Part shown: positions 5,771-13,486 of the stretch, piece after piece | How positions within the stretch are numbered: position 1 is the first letter of the stretch | How the letters are laid out: every line of letters begins with the position of its first letter | From: Baffinella frigidus | Lineage: Eukaryota > Cryptophyceae > Cryptomonadales > Baffinellaceae | Length of the DNA: 13,486 nt | Direction: 5' to 3' | Assembly: GCA_026770585.1 (NCBI GenBank) | Contig: MU646432.1 | Span: 511,741-525,226, forward strand | The notes under the pieces: generated by a model | What the model saw: only the letters and a program-made list of their open reading frames with translations | The model's database searches: none | Told to the model about the DNA's origin: nothing | Position numbers and translations under genes: made by a program

Positions 5771-6360
5771 ACTTTTGACTAATTTAACAACTGTTGACTA
5801 ATAAAACGACGACGGTTGACTAATCAGGGCTTCTGAAGGGGGGTCCTCGCAGGCTCACCCCAAAACCCGGCTCCGAGAGCTTCCCAAGCCCGCCGGCCTC
5901 AAACGCAGGCCCGGCCATCTGCCTGCTTGTCGGTCCAGGATTCAATACGTCTCAAGGCTCGAAGACTTTTGGATCACCCATCGCTAGGCTGAGAGTAATA
6001 AAGAAGAATAAGAACAAAAAGATTCATCACGTTGGCCTTTCCCCTTTCAGGGAGACCTTCAGTAATACCGACACGGCCGCCATGTATGCACCCCACAGAG
6101 GCTATGCCTGAGAAGGACCTAGAACTGAGGACTGGGGGGATGACGGGTTGAGGCCGTCAGACCCGAGCCAAATCATGCCTGCGGCCCCAACTTAACCAAC
6201 CGGACACAAGAATGGCGCTTAGGGTTTCGGGTTTCGGGTTTCGGTGTTAACACGGGGTCGCGCCAGGGCCTCTGTGCGGCGTGAGAGGACACCACATGCG
6301 TCACACGCGCAGGGGAAAATAAATAAAAGGTTCTCAAGTGCAGGGCGAGCCTATCCCACG
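5771..6360. other. Unassigned region downstream of the giant gene
   Basis: Three copies of TTGACTAAT (5775, 5794, 5816) are spaced 19 and 22 bases apart, and a short (TTTCGGG)n run lies at about 6218-6242. The rest is unique sequence without a convincing exon. AATAAATAAA at about 6308-6325 resembles a polyadenylation signal but is on the plus strand, opposite to the large gene. Confidence 0.4.
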
Positions 6361-6423
6361 GGTTGGCCCACCATCCTCAAGTTGACATGCTGGATATGCG
6401 GTGCAAATCCATAAACTTTGGAG
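6361..6423 (-). repeat. Flanking direct repeat, downstream copy
   Basis: About 63 bp (GGTTGGCCCACC ... CTCAAGTTGACATGCTGG ... ATGCGGTGCAAAT ... AAACTTTGGAG) match 13012-13079 in the same orientation with substitutions and small indels. Translated on the minus strand, both copies keep an APHxQxVxLRMV peptide. The pair brackets the whole large reading frame. Confidence 0.7.
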
Positions 6424-6446
6424 GGTGCCAGGGCGCCGGGCCGGGG

Positions 6447-6452
6447 GCTTAC
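6447..6452 (-). other. Possible 5' splice site overlapping the stop codon
   Basis: Minus-strand CGCAAAGA|GTAAGC contains the TAA that ends the large frame. GTAAGC is a good donor, so translation may continue in a downstream exon. Sequence inference only. Confidence 0.4.
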
Positions 6453-9400
6453 TCTTTGCGGTCGATCAAGTCGCCCCATGAGGCAGAGAGCGAGCACGCG
6501 GGGTCTTGGGCCCAGCGAGGATGCACTGGCGTGCCGGTGGTAGGCGGAGGAGTGGTCTGAGGAGTGGGCGAGGAGCTGATGGGAGAAGGCTGCGAGAGGC
6601 AACCCCCCGACCCCGCCGTGGCCTTGTACGTCCCCGCCTCGCACGCGCTGCACGGCCCACCGTCCGCGCCCGTGAACCCCGCCGAGCACTGGCACAGCGC
6701 GCTTCCGGAAGAGGACTCCGAGTTCACCGGACACGTCTCGCACGCAGCTGTCCCCCCATGGCTCTTGAACGTCCCCACCAAGCACGCGCTGCATTGCAAC
6801 CCGTCTGACGCCGCCGTGTACCCACCAACGCAAGTGCAGTTGGAGATGTACCCGCTCCCCTCCCCAGAGCTCGTGTGAGCCGGGCAGCTCACGCACATCG
6901 ATGCCGAGGTCGCTGGCACCGCAACTGTGTACGTGTCCACCCAACACGCCACGCACACCCCCGTGCCATTCCCGACCTTGTACCTCCCCGCTGCACACGC
7001 CACGCAAGGCCCTCCGTCCTCCCCCACGTGCCCCGCGTCGCAGATACACGCCGTCTCACTGCTGCTCAGCCCAACCGAGTTAGAGTGCTCCACACACGCA
7101 TGCTCCACTCCCCCGAAGCACCACCCCCCCTCCCCGCAGCCCGTGCAAACTCCCCCCGCTGGCCCCTTGTAGCCCCCCCAACACGTGCAGTTGGTGTTGA
7201 TCGTCGCCCCCGCCCCCGACATGCTGTGAGAAGGGCAGCTGTTCCTCACCCCCCCCCAGCACCAGTGCCCCTCCTCACACAGCGTGCATGCCCCTCCCTG
7301 CGGTCCGTACCACCCCGCCTCGCAAGTGCACGCCTCCGAGCTGTTGCTCCCTCCTGGCGACTCCGAGTGCTCCCCGCAGCTCACCACGCTCTTGCCCCCC
7401 TCGCAGTGCGAGTTGGCAGGACACACGCTGCACCCAACCCCGTCCTCCCCATAGAAACCCGCCCTGCACCGGCAGTCCGTCACGTTGTCGCTCCCCGACA
7501 CCGACGCCGCGTGAGGCGGGCACACGCTCACTGACCCGCTCGCACAGTACGTGTCCACCGGACACAGCGTGCAGGGCCCTCCCGCCTCTCCCTGGTACCC
7601 CCCCACGCAGATGCACTCCGCCCGAATCGAGCTCCCATGCGGCGAGCTCGAGTGCACAGCGCATGTCTCGCTCATGTTCCCCCCCGGGCACCAATGGTCC
7701 GGTGAGCAAAGACCGCACAGCCCCCCATTCGGACCAACATACCCCGCCACGCACTCACAGCCCGTCAGAGAGCTGCTCCCCGCCCCCGACGACGAGTACA
7801 CCGGGCACGAGTGGTTGGTCGACCCAGAGCACCACGACCCCACCTCGCACAAAGTACAAGCCCCCACCGCCTCCCCGTACGCTCCTGGCGTGCAGATGCA
7901 GTCCTCCTGAGACGTGCTCCCAGCATCCGAGCTCGACAGCGCCGGACAGCTCGAGCACTCCCCAGTCCCGGGCGCGTCCTTGTACGTCCCCGCCTCGCAC
8001 GCCGCGCACAACGAACTGCTGCCCGTCTCGACCCACGTGAACCCTCTGGCGCACACGCAGTCGGTGGCGGCCACGCTTCCGGGCCCCGCGGTCACCGTTG
8101 TAGCGGGACACTGCTCGCACGCCGCCGCCGCCGCCCCCGAGTAGCTCCCGGTAGGGCACGTGTTGTCGCACGTCGATTCATCGCTCGCGCCCTCCACGCC
8201 CGAGTAGCTCCCCGCGGGGCACGCCACGCACGTCGATGCGCCTGTTGTATCCGAGTAGCTACCCGCAGGGCACACCACGCACACCCCTGCCCCTGCTCCC
8301 GCGTAGCTCCCCGCGGGGCATGGCGCGCATGTCCCCGCCACCGCCTCGCTTGGGTACGTCCCGGCATCGCACGGCGCACAGGCCGACGCCCCCGCGCCCG
8401 AGTAGCTCCCCGCGGGACACGGCTCGCACGACGCCGCGTCGCTCGCGCCCTCCGCGCCTAAGTACTTGCCCGCAGGGCACGGCGCGCACGCTCCTGCCCC
8501 TACTCCCGAGTAGCTCCCCGCGGGGCACGTGACGCACGTCGACGCGCCCACCGCGCCCGAGTAGTTCCCCGCGGGGCACGGGACACATGCCTCTCTCCCG
8601 AGCGTGTCCTGGTACGTACCCGTGTCGCACGCCAAGCAACCCGTGCTGCGTCTCACCGACCAGCTCGCGTCGAAGCCGATGAATCCGCCTCCACTATTTG
8701 ACGTGAAGCGCAGGCGCAGGTACCAACCCCCCGCGCTGTAAGTCCGCCCAGAAGGCACTGGCGACGACAGCGTCGCCAGTCGCGTCACCCCCGTCAAGAA
8801 CGAGGGGTCCGCGGACTCCTCCACATGCACGAAATCGCAGCAAGATTCAGTCAAAAAGGACGTGAACGTCACGGTGGGGTTGGCGCCGCTGATGATCCAC
8901 CAGCAGTTCTCGTTGTTGGCGTAGTTACCGGGACCATCGGAGAGCACGCCACTCAGCTCCGACGACGAGGTGCACCCGCACGTCCCTCCACACTGCATCC
9001 CGTCGAACACATGCGTCTCGGGCCAAGCTGAGGTTGGAGCCCCCCCCCTGGCGCACACGCAGTCGGAGTAGGCCACGCTCCCGGGCCCCGCGGTAGCTGT
9101 TGTGGCGGGGCACTGCACGCACGCGCCCGCCCCATCGCCCGCGTAGCTGCCGGCAGGGCACGTCTCGCACGTCGACGCGTTGGTCGCGCCCACCGCGCCT
9201 GAGTAGCTCCCCGCGGGGCACGGCGCGCAAATTGAAGCGTTGCTCGCGCCCTCTACGCCCGAGAAGCTCCCAGCGGGACACTGCGCGCACGCGCTCGCGC
9301 CCGCGCCAGAGTAGCTCCCCGCTTGGCAAGTGACGCACGTCGACGCGTTGGTCGCGCCCACCGCGCCCGAGTAGCTCCCCGCGGGGCACGGCGCGCACGC

Positions 9401-12400
9401 CTCTCTCCCGAGCGCGTCCTTGAATGTCCCCGCGTCGCACGCCACGCACAACAAACTGCTCACCGACCAGCTCGCGTCGAAGCCGCTCCGGGTATTGTAC
9501 ATATCTGACATGAAGCGCAGGCGCAGGTACCGCCCCACCCCCGCGCTGTACGTCATGGGCAGAGAAATTGCCAAGCCAGAAGGTAAGCTGTAGCCCGACA
9601 GCGTCGCCAGAAGCGTCACTCCCGACGAGAACGACGCGTCCGCGCTCTCCTCCACATACACAGGATCGCCAGAATTCCAAGTTGCAAAGGACGTGAACGT
9701 CACGGTGGGGTTGGCACCGCGGATGATCCACCAGCAGTCCGCGTTGTCGAGGTAGTAGTCGGGGTAGCCGCCACCGTAGCCGGTGTAGCCGCCGCCGTCG
9801 GAGATGTCGCCTCTCAGCCCCAACGACGAGGCGCACCCGCACGTCCCTCCACACTGCATTGCAGGCTCGAACAAAGTCTCCCCCCTGGCGCACACGCAGT
9901 CGGAGGTGGCCACGCTCCCAGACCCCGCGGTCACCGTTGTGGCGGGGCACTGCATGCACGCGCCCGCACCCGCGTACGAGAAGCTCCCGGTAAGGCACGT
10001 GTTGTCGCACGTCGCCGCGCTGGTCGCGCCCAAGGCGCCCGAGTAGCTCCCCGCGGGACACAGGGCGCACGTCGACACACCTTCCACGCCTGAGTAGCTC
10101 CCCGCGGGGCACGCCGCACATGTCGAAGCGCCAGCTCCCGAGTAGCTCCCCGCGGGACACAGGGCGCACGTCGACACACCTTCCACGCCTGAGTAGCTCC
10201 CCGCGGGGCACGCCGCACATGTCGAAGCGCCAGCTCCCGAGTAGCTCCCCGCGGGACACACCTCGCACGTCGACTCGTTGGTCGCGCTCACAGCGCCCGA
10301 GGAGCTCCCCGCGGGGCACGGCGCGCACGCCTCTCTGCCGAGCGCGCCCTTGTACGTCCCCGCGTCGCAAGCCGCGCACGCCATGCTCACCGACCAGCTC
10401 GCGTCGAAGCCAGGCCCGGTTCCGGAAGCATCTGACGTGAACCGCAGGCGCAGGTGCTTGCCCCCCCCCACGGTGTACGTCCTGGGCACAGAAGGCCTGC
10501 CCTCCAGCGTCGCCAAGAGCGTCACCCCCGACGTGAACGACGCGTCCGCACTCTCCTCCACATACACCTTATCGGCCCATGCGAGCGAAAACCACGTCAA
10601 CGTCACGGTGGGGTCGGCGCCGCTGATGATCCACCAGCAGTTCTCGTTGTCGGAGTAGTAGCCGGCGTAGTCGCCGCTGCTTCTGTAGCCGCCGCCGTCG
10701 GAAAGCACGCCACTCAGCGCCGACGAGGAGGCACACCCGCACGTTCCCCCGCACTGCATTCCAAACTCGATCCATGTGAATCCAGTGTTGCACACGCAGT
10801 CGGCGGCGGTCACGCTCCCGGGTCCCGCGGTCACCGATCCGGCGAGGCACGCCACGCACGCGCCCGCCCCATCGCCCGCGTAGCTGCCGGTAGGGCACGT
10901 GACGCAAGCCGACGCATTGGTCACCCAGGCCGAGGCGTTGAAGTAGTTTCCGGCAAGACACCCGCACACCCCCGCCCCCGCGCTCGAGATGCTACCCGCA
11001 GGGCACGTCTCGCACGTCGACGCGTTGGTCGCGCCCTCCACGCCCGAGGAGCTACCAGCGGGGCACGCCGCGCACGTCGACGCGTTGGTTGCCCCCTCCA
11101 CGCCCGAGAAGCTCCCCGCAGGGCACGTGATGTACGCGCCCGCGCCCGCGCCCGAGTAGCTCCCCGTAGGGCACTTCTGGCACGTCACCGCGCTGGTCGC
11201 GCCCTCTGCACCCGAGTAGCTCCCCGCGGGGCACGGCGCGCACGTCACGTTGCTAGTTCCCCCAACCGCACCCGAGTAGCTCCCCGCAGGGCACGTGACG
11301 CAAGCCCCCGCCCCCGCGCCCGAGAAGCTCCCCGCAGCGCACACCACGCAAGCCGACGCGTTGGTCGCCCCCTGCACACCCAAGGAGCTCCCTGCGGGGC
11401 ACGGCGCGCACGCCTCTCTTCCGAGCGCGTCCTTGTACGTCCCCACGTCGCACGCCGCGCACGCCATGCTCACCGACCAGCTCGCGTCGAAGCCGCTTCT
11501 GACAACGGAACCATTTGACGTGAAGCGCAGGCGCAGGTACCGCCCCACCCCCGCGGTGTAAGTCCTCACCGAAAGTAAGATGTCGCCCGACAGCGTCGCC
11601 AGTCGCGTGACCCCCGCGGAGAACGACGCGTCCGCGCTCTCCTCCACATACACGAAATCGCAGCAAGATTGAGTCGAAAAGGACGTGAACGTCACGGTGG
11701 GGCTGAGCCCGCTGATGATGAACCAGCAGTCATCGTTGTTGGCGTAGTCACCGGGGCCGTCGGAGAGCACGCCACTCAGCGCCGACGAGGAGGCACACCC
11801 GCACGTTCCCCCGCACTGCATTCCAGTCTCGACCCATGTCTCTCCCATGGCGCACACGCAGTCGGAGGCGTCGACGCTCCCGGGTCCCGCGGTCACCAAT
11901 CCGACGGGGCACGCCACGCACGCGCCCGCCCCATCGCCCGCGTAGCTGCCGGTAGGGCACGTGACGCAAGCCGACGCATTGGTCACCCAGGCCGAGGCGT
12001 TGAAGTAGTGTCCGGCAAGACACCCGCACACCCCCGCGCCCGCGCTCGAGATGCTCCCGGTAGGGCACGTCTCGCACGTTGCCGCGCTGGACGCGCCCTC
12101 CACGCCCGAGTAGCTCCTCGCGGGGCACGCCTCGCATGTCACGTTGCTGGTTGCCCCAACCGCGCCCGAGTAGCTCCCCGCGGGACACAGCGCGCACGCC
12201 CCCGCCCCCGCGCCCGAGTAGCCCCCCGCGAGGCACGTGACGCAAGTCGCCGCGCTGGTCGCCCCCTCTGCGCCCGAGGAGCTCCCTGCGGGGCACGCCG
12301 CGCACGCCTCTCGCCCGAGCGCGTCCTTGTACGTCCCCGCGTCGCACGCCAAGCACGCCAAACTGCTGCCAGCCGACCAGCTCGCGTCGAAGCCGCTTCT

Positions 12401-13183
12401 GACCATGGTAGGATCTGACGTGAAGCGCAGGCGCAGGTACCGCCCCACCCCCGCGGTGTACGTCACGGGCATGGGCAGAGAATAGCCCCAGCCCGACAGC
12501 GTCGCCAGGAGCGTCGCCCCCGACGAGAACGACGCGTCCGCGCTCTCCTCCACATACACCTTATCTGTGGAATATGTCGAAAAGGCCGTAAACGTCACGG
12601 TGGGGCTTCTGGTGGGGCTTCTACCGCTGATGATGAACCAGCAGTCATCGTTGTTGGCGTAGTCACCGGGGCCGTCGGAGAGCACGCCACTCGCCTCCAA
12701 CGACGAGGTGCACCCGCACGTCCCTCCGCACTGCATTCCAGTCCCGACCCATGTCTCTCCCATGGCGCACACGCAGTTGGAGGCGTCGACGCTCCCGGGG
12801 CCCGCGGTCACTGATCCGGCGGGGCACTGCGCGCACGCCCCCGCGTCCGAGTAGCTCCCGGTAGGGCACGCCTCCCGCAAATGGACGCTGGAGGCCTTCG
12901 CAGCGGCGGCGACACTTTTGTCGTACGTCAAGAGCACCTGCGTTTGGAAGGCAGTCAGAGAACGGCCCGGGGGGCAAGGTGTTGAGGCTGTGCATGGTCT
13001 CACTCTGCATCGGTTGGGCCGACAGACCATTCTCAAGATGACATTCTGGCTATGCGGTGCCAATGCGTCAACTTTGGAGTGAAATTGAGCCTGGGCTCGC
13101 CAAACTGGCGAGACCAGATCAACTGCGACAGAGCTAGATGGTAGCCCAGCACAGAAAACGGCAGGCTGAATGCCGGTGGCCAT
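6449..13183 (-). CDS. Giant mosaic protein: five CUB-like domains in arrays of ephrin-receptor-like cysteine-rich modules
   Basis: One uninterrupted 2244-codon frame, very GC-rich at third positions. Five CUB-like domains occupy about residues 150-270, 455-570, 809-931, 1109-1240 and 1396-1509. Each starts MQCGGTCGC, has YANNDDCWFIISG-type (C-W-I-I) and VYVEESAD segments and ends LRLRFTS...GFDASWS, the CUB pattern. Between them run CPAGSYSGAxGATNASTC modules of the GCC2/GCC3 (ephrin type-A/B receptor-like) kind. Residues 1762 to about 2195 carry nine CxCxxGYxGxxGGxCxxC units, the first six with a [WYH]C-x-G-[GS] motif, at a period of about 47 residues. The last 49 residues are Ser/Thr/Pro-rich. 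More than twenty N-x-S/T sequons and dense cysteines suggest an extracellular or surface role in adhesion or recognition (inference). No transmembrane helix or clear signal peptide is visible. Residues 1-82 lack the GC-rich codon bias, and a good acceptor (CCAAACGCAG|GTG) precedes V83 at 12937; the stop lies in a donor-like GTAAGC (6447-6452). The frame is therefore probably one very large internal exon, with signal peptide and membrane anchor encoded elsewhere. Confidence 0.85.
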   Translation of the reverse strand: MATGIQPAVFCAGLPSSSVAVDLVSPVWRAQAQFHSKVDALAPHSQNVILRMVCRPNRCRVRPCTASTPCPPGRSLTAFQTQVLLTYDKSVAAAAKASSVHLREACPTGSYSDAGACAQCPAGSVTAGPGSVDASNCVCAMGETWVGTGMQCGGTCGCTSSLEASGVLSDGPGDYANNDDCWFIISGRSPTRSPTVTFTAFSTYSTDKVYVEESADASFSSGATLLATLSGWGYSLPMPVTYTAGVGRYLRLRFTSDPTMVRSGFDASWSAGSSLACLACDAGTYKDALGREACAACPAGSSSGAEGATSAATCVTCLAGGYSGAGAGACALCPAGSYSGAVGATSNVTCEACPARSYSGVEGASSAATCETCPTGSISSAGAGVCGCLAGHYFNASAWVTNASACVTCPTGSYAGDGAGACVACPVGLVTAGPGSVDASDCVCAMGETWVETGMQCGGTCGCASSSALSGVLSDGPGDYANNDDCWFIISGLSPTVTFTSFSTQSCCDFVYVEESADASFSAGVTRLATLSGDILLSVRTYTAGVGRYLRLRFTSNGSVVRSGFDASWSVSMACAACDVGTYKDALGREACAPCPAGSSLGVQGATNASACVVCAAGSFSGAGAGACVTCPAGSYSGAVGGTSNVTCAPCPAGSYSGAEGATSAVTCQKCPTGSYSGAGAGAYITCPAGSFSGVEGATNASTCAACPAGSSSGVEGATNASTCETCPAGSISSAGAGVCGCLAGNYFNASAWVTNASACVTCPTGSYAGDGAGACVACLAGSVTAGPGSVTAADCVCNTGFTWIEFGMQCGGTCGCASSSALSGVLSDGGGYRSSGDYAGYYSDNENCWWIISGADPTVTLTWFSLAWADKVYVEESADASFTSGVTLLATLEGRPSVPRTYTVGGGKHLRLRFTSDASGTGPGFDASWSVSMACAACDAGTYKGALGREACAPCPAGSSSGAVSATNESTCEVCPAGSYSGAGASTCAACPAGSYSGVEGVSTCALCPAGSYSGAGASTCAACPAGSYSGVEGVSTCALCPAGSYSGALGATSAATCDNTCLTGSFSYAGAGACMQCPATTVTAGSGSVATSDCVCARGETLFEPAMQCGGTCGCASSLGLRGDISDGGGYTGYGGGYPDYYLDNADCWWIIRGANPTVTFTSFATWNSGDPVYVEESADASFSSGVTLLATLSGYSLPSGLAISLPMTYSAGVGRYLRLRFMSDMYNTRSGFDASWSVSSLLCVACDAGTFKDALGREACAPCPAGSYSGAVGATNASTCVTCQAGSYSGAGASACAQCPAGSFSGVEGASNASICAPCPAGSYSGAVGATNASTCETCPAGSYAGDGAGACVQCPATTATAGPGSVAYSDCVCARGGAPTSAWPETHVFDGMQCGGTCGCTSSSELSGVLSDGPGNYANNENCWWIISGANPTVTFTSFLTESCCDFVHVEESADPSFLTGVTRLATLSSPVPSGRTYSAGGWYLRLRFTSNSGGGFIGFDASWSVRRSTGCLACDTGTYQDTLGREACVPCPAGNYSGAVGASTCVTCPAGSYSGVGAGACAPCPAGKYLGAEGASDAASCEPCPAGSYSGAGASACAPCDAGTYPSEAVAGTCAPCPAGSYAGAGAGVCVVCPAGSYSDTTGASTCVACPAGSYSGVEGASDESTCDNTCPTGSYSGAAAAACEQCPATTVTAGPGSVAATDCVCARGFTWVETGSSSLCAACEAGTYKDAPGTGECSSCPALSSSDAGSTSQEDCICTPGAYGEAVGACTLCEVGSWCSGSTNHSCPVYSSSGAGSSSLTGCECVAGYVGPNGGLCGLCSPDHWCPGGNMSETCAVHSSSPHGSSIRAECICVGGYQGEAGGPCTLCPVDTYCASGSVSVCPPHAASVSGSDNVTDCRCRAGFYGEDGVGCSVCPANSHCEGGKSVVSCGEHSESPGGSNSSEACTCEAGWYGPQGGACTLCEEGHWCWGGVRNSCPSHSMSGAGATINTNCTCWGGYKGPAGGVCTGCGEGGWCFGGVEHACVEHSNSVGLSSSETACICDAGHVGEDGGPCVACAAGRYKVGNGTGVCVACWVDTYTVAVPATSASMCVSCPAHTSSGEGSGYISNCTCVGGYTAASDGLQCSACLVGTFKSHGGTAACETCPVNSESSSGSALCQCSAGFTGADGGPCSACEAGTYKATAGSGGCLSQPSPISSSPTPQTTPPPTTGTPVHPRWAQDPACSLSASWGDLIDRKE
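8657..12736 (-). repeat. Five tandem CUB + cysteine-rich supermodules within the giant gene
   Basis: CUB starts at 12736, 11821, 10759, 9859 and 8998 give periods of 915, 1062, 900 and 861 bp. The DNA, not only the protein, is similar: 10812-11010 and 11874-12072 are nearly identical at a constant offset of 1062 bp, encoding a linker with the peptide YFNASAWVTNASAC. The third linker copies differ in module number, which explains the unequal periods. Confidence 0.85.
10041..10260 (-). repeat. Perfect 99-bp tandem duplication in the giant gene
   Basis: 10041-10139 and 10140-10238 are identical base for base, and a third partial copy continues for 22 bp to 10260. The unit is 33 codons, coding for one GAGAST-type and one GVEGVST-type CPAGSYS module, so the frame is kept. 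Identity at silent positions implies a recent duplication or an assembly artefact. Confidence 0.95.
12937..12975 (-). other. Probable 3' splice site near the start of real coding sequence
   Basis: On the minus strand a C/T-rich run (CCGTTCTCTGACTGCCTTCC) leads into AAACGCAG|GTGCTCTTGACG. Codons after the AG have the GC-rich third positions of the rest of the gene; those before it do not. This suggests that the exon begins at 12937 (V83) rather than at the ATG at 13183. Confidence 0.5.
13012..13079 (-). repeat. Flanking direct repeat, upstream copy
   Basis: About 68 bp matching 6361-6423 in the same orientation (GGTTGGGCCGAC ... CTCAAGATGACATTCTGG ... TATGCGGTGCC ... AACTTTGGAG). It lies in the part of the large frame with poor coding bias, probably the upstream intron or 5' flank. 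Confidence 0.7.
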
Positions 13184-13486
13184 GCTGTACGCGGAGTGCC
13201 TTGGTGGGAGACGCCCTGGGGCCTACCGTAGTCAGTGCCCTACGCTACCTGCCATTTTGTCAAAGGCTTTTCAGATAACGACTGATTAGGAAACTATCCG
13301 GAGAGGGTTATCACTTTATCAACCTATCCAGCTTTAGCTACATAGCCACCTAGCCACCTAGCCACCTAGCTACAAAGCGGCCTATGTATGCATATATGTA
13401 TGTTTGTATGTATGTATCCATGTATCTATGTATCTATGTATCTATGTATCTATGTATCTTTGTATCTATGTATCTATGTATCTATG
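13184..13486. repeat. Upstream flank with two 8-bp minisatellites
   Basis: 13184-13343 is unique sequence with no motif I recognise. (AGCCACCT)3 spans about 13344-13370, and (TATGTATC)n with variants fills about 13382-13486 and runs off the window edge. No gene is seen. Confidence 0.85.

Noticed and set aside
5835-5970. Possible plus-strand exon after TCCTCGCAG
   Set aside because: Open for about 45 codons, but neither a family nor a convincing donor is visible.
6308-6325. AATAAATAAA as a polyadenylation signal for the giant gene
   Set aside because: It is on the plus strand, while the gene runs on the minus strand; no AATAAA was found on the minus strand just after 6449.
8160-8640. Regularly spaced near-identical words that might suggest a CRISPR-like array
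   Set aside because: The period is set by codons of cysteine-rich modules in one open frame; there are no unique spacers and the context is eukaryotic.
8925-10379. 484-codon minus-strand frame overlapping the giant gene
   Set aside because: A frame-shifted reading of the same repeats (RGELLGRGG-type peptides); the CUB and cysteine patterns belong to the other frame.
6875-11518. Long plus-strand open frames (6875-7534, 7288-8040, 7811-8461, 10454-11518, 11669-12418)
   Set aside because: Arg/Ala/Pro/His-rich mirror translations of the GC-rich repetitive minus-strand gene; stops are rare there in all frames because of composition.

Overview
The window looks like nuclear DNA of a eukaryote, most likely a unicellular alga. 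Genes are sparse and sit among interspersed repeats, microsatellites and degenerate telomere-like heptamers (TTTAGGG type). Coding stretches have very GC-rich third positions, while the spacers do not, and splice-like signals border several of them. Arrays of CPAGSYSG-type cysteine-rich modules are common in algal protists such as cryptophytes, dinoflagellates and prasinophytes. I cannot decide between these lineages from the sequence; a cryptophyte would be my first, weakly held guess.

Layout from left to right. Positions 1-2880 are mostly repeats: several copies of a ~120-155 bp interspersed repeat (called A here) in both orientations, two copies of a second repeat (B), and long C-rich and G-rich heptamer tracts. 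Inside this lies an orphan minus-strand WD40-repeat exon (1069-1182). A short plus-strand gene for a low-molecular-weight phosphotyrosine phosphatase / arsenate reductase-like protein lies at 2882-3397. Positions 3398-6448 are again repeats: a diverged A copy, a 122-bp foldback element with a perfect 24-bp terminal inverted repeat, a (TC)15-(CG)17 compound microsatellite, a ~300 bp pyrimidine tract, a small minus-strand exon candidate (5020-5091) and a purine tract.

The right half is one minus-strand reading frame of 2244 codons (6449-13183). It encodes a mosaic protein of five CUB-like domains separated by arrays of ephrin-receptor-like (GCC2/GCC3-type) cysteine-rich modules, then nine EGF/GCC-like modules and a Ser/Thr/Pro-rich tail. 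It is presumably a secreted or cell-surface protein. Both ends of the frame look like intron boundaries: base composition and a good 3' splice site suggest that true coding starts near 12937, and the stop codon lies inside a GTAAGC donor-like sequence. A ~65-bp direct repeat flanks the whole frame.

The genes show no functional link to each other. I see no operon, RNA gene, CRISPR array or defence locus. The most interesting features are the internal duplications of the giant CUB/cysteine-rich gene, the orphan exons among repeats, and the small mobile or foldback elements.
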